Positions 16,605 to 23,636 of a DNA stretch of 44,390 nt are shown piece after piece. Origin of the DNA: Terriglobia bacterium (GTDB taxonomy: Bacteria > Acidobacteriota > Terriglobia > Terriglobales > Acidobacteriaceae); the NCBI GenBank assembly GCA_020073395.1, contig JAIQFF010000023.1:1-44390 (forward strand), in the 5' to 3' direction. Positions within the stretch are counted from its first letter, which is position 1; each line of letters opens with the position of its first letter. The translations under genes were made by a program, and so were the position numbers. The notes beneath the pieces are model-generated. The model made no database searches. It was not told the DNA's origin and worked only from the letters and a program-made list of their open reading frames with translations.

Positions 16605-17315
16605 ATGAAGGATGTTAAGAAGGTGACCGATACAGCGATCCCCAGACAGTCCCTGACTTCCGCTGTTGCCGACAGGCTGCGTGACCAGATCATTCGCGGT
16701 GACATCCCCGAAGGTTCGCGACTCCGCCAGAATACGATTGCGGCGCAATATCGAGTCAGCCGTATTCCCGTCCGCGAGGCACTTCGGCAGTTGGATGCCG
16801 AGGGCCTCATCACCATCGTGCCCAACCGTGGCGCCCTGGTTCCGGAACTGCTGCCTGACGATATCGAAGAGCTATTTTCTATTCGAGCGCTGCTGGAGCC
16901 GGCCGTGCTGAGAGTCTCAATCCCGCGGCTCACGGATGCCGTCCTTAGCAAAGCCGAAGCTGTGCTGGGCAAATTTGAAAGTGAACTGCGCAAAGAAGAG
17001 CACATCGGCAACTGGGGCCGCCTGAATTGGCAGTTTCATTCCCTCCTGTATTCGGGCGCGAACCGTCCGCACTTCCTGTCCATTATTCGCAACGTCAATC
17101 ACAATGGAGAACGCTACACCCGTCTGCAACTCTTCCTCACTCACGGGATGAAGCGAGCCAACGACGAGCACCATCGCATCTTGGAATTTTGCAGGAAGCG
17201 CGAGGTCGACGCGGCGTGCGATTTGTTGCGCGAGCATATCCTCTATGCCGGCCAGTCGCTGAAGCAAGTGGTGCAGGAGAGCCGGAGCGCAAACGCCGCC
17301 AAACCGGAAAAGTAA
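16605..17315 (+). CDS. GntR family transcriptional regulator, FCD subfamily
   Basis: A 236-residue protein. Residues about 15-80 form the winged helix of GntR proteins (VADRLRDQIIRGDIPEGSRL, then VSRIPVREALRQLDAEGLI with the recognition helix). Residues about 90-215 are the all-helical FCD ligand domain (LFSIRALLEPAVLR, NWQFHSLLYSGANRPHF, DEHHRILEFCRKREVDAA). FCD regulators usually sense sugar acids or related carboxylates. The gene is divergent from a DHDPS-family enzyme and precedes a decayed TonB receptor gene, and both flanks carry a similar palindromic operator. It therefore probably controls a local sugar-acid pathway, possibly including itself. The ribosome binding site is weak (TAAGG). 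Confidence 0.9.
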   Translation: MKDVKKVTDTAIPRQSLTSAVADRLRDQIIRGDIPEGSRLRQNTIAAQYRVSRIPVREALRQLDAEGLITIVPNRGALVPELLPDDIEELFSIRALLEPAVLRVSIPRLTDAVLSKAEAVLGKFESELRKEEHIGNWGRLNWQFHSLLYSGANRPHFLSIIRNVNHNGERYTRLQLFLTHGMKRANDEHHRILEFCRKREVDAACDLLREHILYAGQSLKQVVQESRSANAAKPEK

Positions 17316-17527
17316 TCGAAATTCTCCAGATTGCTTCTTTGATTGACATTCCTCACATCCTACGCGCCACTTCCGCAGGTATGCTGCGATCAGATATCTC
17401 CGCTTGTTTCCTCTAGGGGGTCCGCTGTCAAACCCGGCCGGGGGACCCTGCTGACCTCGGCTGAAGGCTTAGGCTGTTCCTCCTCCCTCCTGTTGAAATT
17501 TGATTTATTTCGATGAAGATTTCCGTC

Positions 17528-17560
17528 TTGACATGCTCGATGTATTGGATACAGTATCCA
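17528..17560 (+). promoter_or_regulatory. Promoter with 15-bp palindromic operator before the decayed TonB gene
   Basis: TTGACA (17528-17533) is followed 16 bp later by TACAGT, a possible -10. The perfect palindrome TGGATAC-A-GTATCCA (17546-17560) covers this -10. It resembles the site before the DHDPS-like gene (12 of 15 identical), so both are likely bound by the GntR regulator. The control elements are intact although the gene behind them is broken. Confidence 0.6.
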
Positions 17561-17608
17561 TATTTCTCGACCCTTGCCTTTGCACCTGAGCTGTCCCCCG
17601 GAGGATTT

Positions 17609-18176
17609 ATGTCCCGCATTCCAGGCCTGGCGCAGTCGTGGTTCCGTCTCTTTGCGTTCGCCGTTCTTGCCACTCTGATGTTCTGCAACGCGGTTTCGGC
17701 GCAGGTTTCCACCACAGGAAAAATTGCCGGGATCGCAACGGACACTTCGGGGCAGCCGTGGCCACCGCCTCGGTGACGGTCAAGGGACCCGCCCTGATGG
17801 CCGATCGTACTTCGCCGGCCCAGGCCGACGGCAGTTATCTCTTCGACCTGTTGCCGCCCGGCACCTACGAACTGATCACTACGGCACAGGGCTTTCAGAG
17901 CCTGCGGCAAACCGGCATCGTGATCACCGCGGGCTTCACCGCCACCGTCAACTCGCATCTTCAGGTCGGGCAGGTGCAGCAAACCGTCACCGTGGCGGGC
18001 GCGCGGGAATTTGTGTTCCGCGAGCGCTTGCAGATTGAGCCTATGGTGGACCTGTTCAACCTGACCAACGGACAGACCGTGGTTTCCAGGGTGCAAACCT
18101 TTGGTCCCAACTATCAGTTCCCGACCAACACCATCAACCCGTTCCTGGCGAGGTTTGGTCTTAAAGTCAACTTCTA
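17609..18176 (+). pseudogene. Remnant TonB-dependent receptor gene: internal deletion plus frameshift
   Basis: The start (ATG after GGAGG) leads into a signal peptide (cleavage near AVSAQ) and the first strand of a carboxypeptidase-regulatory-like domain. A one-base loss in a G run (17749-17752) then shifts the frame: GAAVATASVTVKGP and the rest of that domain continue in the next frame. At about 17997-18015 the sequence jumps from VTVAG to the last barrel strands of a receptor (EPMVDLFNLTNGQTVVS, ending FGLKVNF). Plug and nearly all the barrel, some 900 residues by comparison with the receptor at 11.6 kb, are missing. It cannot make a working receptor. Its promoter, operator and terminator remain. 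Confidence 0.85.
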
Positions 18177-18211
18177 GCCTTTGTCGGTCGGTTTGCCGGC
18201 CAAACAGAAGT

Positions 18212-18242
18212 AAGGCGGATGTTAAGATGCCATCCGCCTTTT
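18212..18242 (+). terminator. Hairpin terminator between the TonB remnant and the S9 peptidase gene
   Basis: A 10-bp perfect stem AAGGCGGATG / CATCCGCCTT (18212-18221 and 18231-18240) with a 9-base loop is followed by TTC, so the 3' arm and tail read CCTTTTC. This is an acceptable rho-independent terminator for transcripts from the remnant gene. Confidence 0.7.
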
Positions 18243-18258
18243 CACTTGTGGGGGCATC

Positions 18259-20412
18259 ATGGTCCGATTGAAGCTGTCGCGTAGCTTCGCTGCAGTGGCG
18301 ATTCTTTTCGGGGCAGGCATTGCCGCTGCCCAAGCCAGGCCCACGCATCCTCTCACCATCGAAGACTTGATTGACATCAAACATCCGTCAAACCCGGTCT
18401 GGTCGCCGGATGGCAAGCAGGTTGCGTTCTTGTGGGACCGCGCCGACATCGTGAATCTCTATGTAGCGAACGCTGATGGCGGGGCCAAACCGATGGCGCT
18501 GACTTCCTTTCCCGATGGCAAGGTGACCGCAGTCTTTTGGAGCAAGGACGGAAGCTCCGTCTACTTTGCTCGTGGCGGGGACTTGTGGCGAATTGCGGCC
18601 GCTGGCGGCGAAGCGCATGCCGTCTGGACTACGGCCAGTCCGGAGGCGGAGTTCTCTCCGTCGCCCGATGGCAGCAAGCTGGCCTTTGTCCGCGCCGGAA
18701 GCGCGGGCGAAGCGCAGCACGGCGGAGACCTAATCGTCCGTTCTCTTAGCGACGGCTCCGAGTCGAAAATCGCTCACGATGACGAGAGCATCTACAGCCC
18801 ACTCTGGTCTCCGGATGGATCTCAGCTCGCTTATATCGGCGGAAGCAAAATCATCCGGCACGACGAATCGCCCGCCTACTCAGGTGAGAAACTGATTTAC
18901 GCCGTTTTCGAATATGCTTCCGGTCAACTGTACGTCGCCTCCGCATCGGGAGGAAAAGCCATCGCGATCGATACGCCGGGCGAATACAACGGCCTGGCCT
19001 GGACCGACTCCTCTCACTTGACCTACGACCGCCAGTCGAACGCTTACAAGACGCGCACCATTTATGTTGCCCCTGCTGTGGGCGGTGCGCCCCAGGCCAT
19101 CCATGCGGACAAAGAAGATAAATTCTGGAGCCTGCCTGATTGGGAAGCCGAAGCCAAGCCGAAGCCTTCTCCCGACGGCAAATGGATCGCTTTCCTCACC
19201 GACCTGGACGGCTGGGATCATCTTTATGTGATCCCCGCAGCCGGCGGCGACCCGGTGCAAATCACCAGGGGACATTTCGAAACCTGGCGTCCCACCTGGT
19301 CGCACGATTGCACACGCATCGCGTTTGATGCCAACGAACCCGATCATCCTGGCGATCGCCGTGTCGGCATTGCGACCATCGGCAACGATCCCGCACACGC
19401 GAGCGTTATCTACATCACGACGGGCCGGGGCACCAACGTCGCACCGAGCTGGTCGCCCGACGACAAGCGCCTCGTCTACCAGCACACCGATACGCAGAAC
19501 TCGGCGGACCTGTTCACGATCGCCGCCACCGCGGGCGCGAAGCCGGCGCGCCTCAGCGAGTCCATGCCTGCCGGAATCGATCACTCGGCCTTCGTCGAGC
19601 CGCAGTTCGTACACTATCCCGGTCCCGATGGCCAGTCTGTTCCGGGCTGGCTCTTCGTCCCTAAGAACCTGGATCGCAGCAAGAAGCATCCCGCGATCAT
19701 CTGGGTCCATGGCGATGGCATCAACCAGAACTACGACGGCTGGCATATCCAGCGGAATTACGCCGTCTATTACAGCTATCACCAGTATCTGCTGCAGCAG
19801 GGATACGTGGTTTTCGCGCCGGACTATCGCGGCAGCATCGGCTACGGTCGCGACTGGCGCAACGGGGTTTACATGGACGTCGGCGGTAACGACGCCAAGG
19901 ACGCATGGATGGGTGCGAATTATCTGAAGACGCTTCCTTACGTTGACGCCGACCGCATCGGAATCTGGGGCCTGAGCTACGGCGGCTTCTTCACTCTGAT
20001 CGCGGTCACCGACCAACCGACGCTGTTCCGCGCTGCCGTAGATGTCGCCGGCGTGGCCGACTACGTGATGTACTACCACGATCCCTACAACAATGACTGG
20101 ACCGAGGGACGCATGGGCACGCCCGAGCAGAATCCCAAGGTCTATGCCAATGCTTCTCCGGGTTCACACATTGGCCAACTGGAGCGGCCTTTGCTTGTCT
20201 TGCACGGCACCTCCGACGTGAACGTGCCATTTCTGCAGTCGGTTTGGCTCATGGACGAAGTGCTAAAGAAGAACAAAGGCGATCTGGTGCAATTCATGAT
20301 CTACCCAGGAGAATTTCACTACTTCAGCCGCGAGCACGTCCTGCGCGACGCCTGGAATCGCGTGGACCAATTCTTCGCGTTTCACCTGCGCGGAGTGGCA
20401 CCCAAGCCGTAA
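18259..20412 (+). CDS. S9 family serine peptidase (prolyl oligopeptidase/acylaminoacyl-peptidase type), secreted
   Basis: A 717-residue protein with a classical signal peptide (cleavage near AAAQA). Residues about 35-440 are WD40-like/PD40 propeller blades (SPDGKQVAFL, SPDGSKLAFV, SPDGSQLAYI, SPDDKRLVY). Residues about 450-717 are the alpha/beta-hydrolase domain with the triad Ser573 (GLSYGG), Asp653 (GTSDVNVPF) and His687 (EFHYF). It should cleave short peptides in the periplasm, as DPP IV-like enzymes do. The start has GGGGG upstream. It stands alone behind a terminator and is followed by a palindromic repeat. Confidence 0.92.
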   Translation: MVRLKLSRSFAAVAILFGAGIAAAQARPTHPLTIEDLIDIKHPSNPVWSPDGKQVAFLWDRADIVNLYVANADGGAKPMALTSFPDGKVTAVFWSKDGSSVYFARGGDLWRIAAAGGEAHAVWTTASPEAEFSPSPDGSKLAFVRAGSAGEAQHGGDLIVRSLSDGSESKIAHDDESIYSPLWSPDGSQLAYIGGSKIIRHDESPAYSGEKLIYAVFEYASGQLYVASASGGKAIAIDTPGEYNGLAWTDSSHLTYDRQSNAYKTRTIYVAPAVGGAPQAIHADKEDKFWSLPDWEAEAKPKPSPDGKWIAFLTDLDGWDHLYVIPAAGGDPVQITRGHFETWRPTWSHDCTRIAFDANEPDHPGDRRVGIATIGNDPAHASVIYITTGRGTNVAPSWSPDDKRLVYQHTDTQNSADLFTIAATAGAKPARLSESMPAGIDHSAFVEPQFVHYPGPDGQSVPGWLFVPKNLDRSKKHPAIIWVHGDGINQNYDGWHIQRNYAVYYSYHQYLLQQGYVVFAPDYRGSIGYGRDWRNGVYMDVGGNDAKDAWMGANYLKTLPYVDADRIGIWGLSYGGFFTLIAVTDQPTLFRAAVDVAGVADYVMYYHDPYNNDWTEGRMGTPEQNPKVYANASPGSHIGQLERPLLVLHGTSDVNVPFLQSVWLMDEVLKKNKGDLVQFMIYPGEFHYFSREHVLRDAWNRVDQFFAFHLRGVAPKP

Positions 20413-20415
20413 AGC

Positions 20416-20526
20416 CTCCGCGGTACGGCGAACCGCGGAGTGGCGCAAGAATGTAGCCCAGGGCGTAAGCCCTGGGTGCGCGACTGGAAGGATTCGAGCC
20501 CCACAGGGGCGAAAGACACCGGAGGC
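20416..20526. repeat. REP-like palindromic intergenic element
   Basis: Two clear hairpins: CTCCGCGGT / ACCGCGGAG (20416-20424 and 20432-20440) and CCCAGGGC-gtaa-GCCCTGGG (2057-76 of the 20.4-kb block, 20457-20476). A GCCCC/GGGGC pair follows, and the element ends GGAGGC, complementary to its beginning GCCTCC. Similar in style to the element at 5886-6011. Its last bases supply the ribosome binding site of the next gene. Confidence 0.55.
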
Positions 20527-20529
20527 CGC

Positions 20530-20840
20530 ATGAAGACCAATCGTCGAAACTTCGCACAAACCAGCGCTCTGGGATTGCTGGGCGCTGGTTTCCTCACGCG
20601 CTTTGACAAGGTCGCCGCTGCCCAGACTTCGCCCACTTCGACGTTCGAGTTCTTGCAACAGCAAGCTACTGCCAAGAGCGAGGCCCTCCTGCTCAAACCC
20701 TCACCCGGAGAAGAAGGTCCACCCGCCCCCGCCACCGACGACCGCCTCACCCTCGACTGGAATAAACGCACCGTGGCGCGCTTCAAGGAGAAGCTGGCAC
20801 AGGACGGGGTTCACGCCTTTCTCGTTCGAGACCCTCTTAA
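20530..20840 (+). pseudogene. 5' fragment of a Tat-exported M24/Xaa-Pro-peptidase-like gene
   Basis: Starting at the ATG behind CCGGAGG, the product has a twin-arginine signal (NRRNFAQTSALGLLG) and a segment WNKRTVARFKEKLAQDG followed by HAFLVRDPLN. The latter resembles the opening of creatinase/M24 aminopeptidase N-domains. The similarity stops exactly where a 31-bp perfect inverted repeat begins at 20841, and the frame ends soon after at 20955. The catalytic half is absent. The family assignment rests on a short stretch and is moderate. Confidence 0.6.
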
Positions 20841-20908
20841 TAGCAGCAGACACAGGATGGGGGCTACTGCCCACCACGGCAGTAGCCCCCATCCTGTGTC
20901 TGCTGCTA
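20841..20908. repeat. 31-bp perfect inverted repeat with 6-base loop
   Basis: The arms 20841-20871 and 20878-20908 are exact complements around the loop CACCAC. There is no T-tract on either side, so it is not a standard terminator. It lies at the breakpoint of the truncated M24-like gene and within 190 bp of the start of the unusual enolase fusion gene. It may be the trace of an element insertion or excision, or a rearrangement or assembly junction. Confidence 0.85.
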
Positions 20909-21092
20909 CTCCTAGGTGTGATGGGAATCACAGACCGACAAGCCCCTTGCCATAGAAGATGCGAAAGGGATGCGCGTTGATCCCAAGCTGATCTCAGAAG
21001 CGCTTCTCGATTCAGAGGCAGCGAGTCTGCAACCGCGCTGCCGCCGAGTAGAGGGTACCTCCTCAGCAAACGTCATCCCACTGGAGCACGCT

Positions 21093-23636
21093 ATGCTGAA
21101 TCACTTCTTGCCGCTCAAAGATTCCCGTAGTAATGCTGCTTATCCACGTTGTATTAGTCGCTGGAGGCAGATCCTGGTAGGGATCCTTCGACCATTTTGC
21201 TGTTTCCCTGAGCGAAGGGTCTTGGCATATGTCCGCCAGCCGAGCGAAATGCCGCGCCTGGATCGTGGCTGGATTATCGCCAACCACAAGCTGGTTTCCT
21301 TTCATGCCGCCTTCCTGACCTCATTGCTCAGCATTCCCACACACGTGCTATCAAATTTTGCTGTTATCCGGGACATGTTCCTGAGCGTGGAGGTCGTGAT
21401 CTCCTCTTTGATGTGGTATGCGGCGTGGCATTGCAACATCGCCATCCACGAGATGGGGCACTACCTGGCGGCGGTCAGGACCAACAATCTCAGGCCCGAG
21501 CTTGCGGTTCCGGCCGAGCAAAAGCTGAAGCAGGGCCTGATTGGCAGGTGGCTCTGGTATCTCGAGATGTTCGTGAAAATCCCTTACGGAACTTTCCAGG
21601 GAGTACATAAGGAGGCGGGGAGCTTCCACCCGAGCGTGAAGACGCAGAACCTGGCGGTGTCGGCCGCGGGCCCGAGGGCGAGCAAGGTGCTCAGCCAGAT
21701 CGCGTTCCTGCCCGGAATCGCCCTGATATTGCTTGGCCTCTACGCCACGTTTCCTGCGGCGGTTTACGCGGGACGACTTCTCTTCACCATTGGCGTAGTC
21801 GCTCTCTTCGATTTCCTGCTCTCGGACTCGGGAAAATACAAGGCGTTCCGCGAAAGGCAGCGAGAGGCAGCGGCAAAAATGTCAGAAGTAAGGGCTGCGG
21901 AACCGATCTCCGCGACGCAAGAATCGCGCCCGGTAAAGCCGTCTGAACTCAGGCGCAAGCTCCGGCTGCACAGGCTGCAGGAGTTGGAACTACCTGACGG
22001 AAAGATTGTGTTCGCCCCCTGGGAGTTCAGAAACTCCATCCAAGGAGGGCGTCACACCGAGGAGATGGGCGGCAACCTGAGCTTCCAGGAATTGATGTTC
22101 CTGCCCCTCACCGCCAAGGACTACATAGAAGCCCAACGGGTCACCAACATGCTTCAAACCAGGGCGATCCAGATCATCCAGGACACGGAAGGGTTGAATT
22201 TCGTGGGCATCGGGCTGGAGGGAGGCATCGTGGCCTCCTATGCCAGGGAAAAAGGCGACCTGCTCCCCGAAGAGAGGGCGCTGAGGGTGGCTGTCCAGGC
22301 CATCGAGGAATGCGGCTTTGTTCCTGACCGAGATGTTTGCCTCGCGCTTGATCCCGCTGCCAGTGAACTCAGCAATGCCTATCGGGAGAAGACTGGTGAG
22401 AAAGATTCGATCGGACAATACCTCTTTTGGAGAGCGGAAGATCCAAAGGTTCTGAGCACCGACGAAATGGTCGACCTGTACATTCGCTGGGTCAAGAAAT
22501 ATCCGATCGTTTCGCTGGAAGATCCGTTTGCAGAAGACGACTTCGAGGGGTGGAAGAAACTCATGAAGGCCCTCGATCACGAGATCCTGATTATCGGAGA
22601 CGACCTGGTTACGACCAAAGATACCACGATTCGAAAATGCGCCGAAGAAGGGCTCATCAACACTGCCCTAATCAAGGCCAACCAGATTGGCAGCCTGAGT
22701 GAGACCCTGCTGGCTACTCGTACGGCGAAGGAGTTGGGGCTCGCCTTGGTGGTCTCTCACCGTTCCAAGTCTCCCAACGAGGTGATGGAAGCCGACATCA
22801 GCTTCGCGGTTGGCGCGCTCGGCCTGAAATGCGGGGGCGGAGCGAACACGGAGAGGCTGGTCAAATACGGGAGAATCGTCGAACTCATGGAAATGGCGAA
22901 GAAGGGTACAAAGATCACCCGAAAACTTGATCCCGACCTCGTCATTGCCGACATCTCCGCTCACGAGGAACCGACTAACGCTGGCATACCGACCGTTGGA
23001 GTGGTGGTCATGCTCGACAACGGTATGAAGTTCACCGCTGCCACGCCTTTGGGCGTCTCGGCAGGTACGGATGAGGCCATCCACCTGGTCGACAGCATCA
23101 TCGAGGCGAATCCGCTCACGCGGAAATTCCCGAATTACTTCGTGTTCAAGGAGAAGGAAAAAACCTATCGGTTCGCCCCCGACCTCAAGGCCGACGCGAT
23201 TGCCAAGGAGAATCGCGAACTGGCAGACCTCTGGATGAGAGCCAAGCGGTACGGCGGCAAGGGTTGCCTGAATGCCGTGGCCAATGTCACGGAAGCGATC
23301 GCTCCCCGCTTTCTGGGGCAGAAGATCTCGGCACTGGGCAATCTCGCCGACATCGACCGGGAGCTTCTGGCGCTCGAACTGGATCTTGCCACAAAGCGAG
23401 GCAAGATCGACGCAAACGCTTCGGCCGAGGCGAAGATCCAGATCATGCAGCGAAAGGCGAATCTCGGCATGAATGCAGTGCTTTCAGTCTCGCTTGCGCT
23501 CGGGCGGCTGATTGCCGCGAGGGATGGAAAAGAACTTCCCGATATACTGCGTGAGATGGAATCGACCATTGATCGCGATTATCTGTACGGGATCGAGTCG
23601 CCGGTAGCGGCTCCGGAACTGGTCCACGCGCTCTAG
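21093..23636 (+). CDS. Membrane M50-like metalloprotease domain fused to a circularly permuted enolase
   Basis: 847 residues from the ATG at 21093, which has GGAG 7 bases upstream; the frame is open to an earlier ATG at 20970 without such a site. Residues 66-245 hold about four membrane segments, the zinc motif HEMGH (119-123), an AGP (192-194) as in site-2 proteases and an Asp near 240. From residue 310 the sequence is enolase, but in swapped order. First comes the catalytic barrel: His321, Glu333, Glu376, metal ligands Asp420, Glu476 and Asp503, base Lys528, His556-Arg-Ser and Lys579. Then, after a linker near 600-614, comes the normally N-terminal domain (DLVIADISAHE at 615, the lid Ser656 in PLGVSAG, NLGMNAVLSVSLALG at 790-804). 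All key residues of enolase seem present, so 2-phosphoglycerate/PEP chemistry is plausible. The natural partner or substrate is unknown. It converges with the PPDK-like gene. Confidence 0.85.
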   Translation: MLNHFLPLKDSRSNAAYPRCISRWRQILVGILRPFCCFPERRVLAYVRQPSEMPRLDRGWIIANHKLVSFHAAFLTSLLSIPTHVLSNFAVIRDMFLSVEVVISSLMWYAAWHCNIAIHEMGHYLAAVRTNNLRPELAVPAEQKLKQGLIGRWLWYLEMFVKIPYGTFQGVHKEAGSFHPSVKTQNLAVSAAGPRASKVLSQIAFLPGIALILLGLYATFPAAVYAGRLLFTIGVVALFDFLLSDSGKYKAFRERQREAAAKMSEVRAAEPISATQESRPVKPSELRRKLRLHRLQELELPDGKIVFAPWEFRNSIQGGRHTEEMGGNLSFQELMFLPLTAKDYIEAQRVTNMLQTRAIQIIQDTEGLNFVGIGLEGGIVASYAREKGDLLPEERALRVAVQAIEECGFVPDRDVCLALDPAASELSNAYREKTGEKDSIGQYLFWRAEDPKVLSTDEMVDLYIRWVKKYPIVSLEDPFAEDDFEGWKKLMKALDHEILIIGDDLVTTKDTTIRKCAEEGLINTALIKANQIGSLSETLLATRTAKELGLALVVSHRSKSPNEVMEADISFAVGALGLKCGGGANTERLVKYGRIVELMEMAKKGTKITRKLDPDLVIADISAHEEPTNAGIPTVGVVVMLDNGMKFTAATPLGVSAGTDEAIHLVDSIIEANPLTRKFPNYFVFKEKEKTYRFAPDLKADAIAKENRELADLWMRAKRYGGKGCLNAVANVTEAIAPRFLGQKISALGNLADIDRELLALELDLATKRGKIDANASAEAKIQIMQRKANLGMNAVLSVSLALGRLIAARDGKELPDILREMESTIDRDYLYGIESPVAAPELVHAL

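Noticed and set aside
16275-16748. N-terminal extension of the DHDPS-like frame by about 158 codons
   Set aside because: It would overlap the GntR gene start and the operator; the ATG at 16274 has a ribosome binding site and gives the normal family length.
18880-20079. 399-codon minus-strand frame opposite the S9 peptidase gene
   Set aside because: The plus-strand gene has a complete catalytic triad and propeller repeats; the antisense frame has no motif.
20841-20908. Perfect inverted repeat as a transcription terminator
   Set aside because: No T-tract follows on either strand and the stem is far longer than needed.
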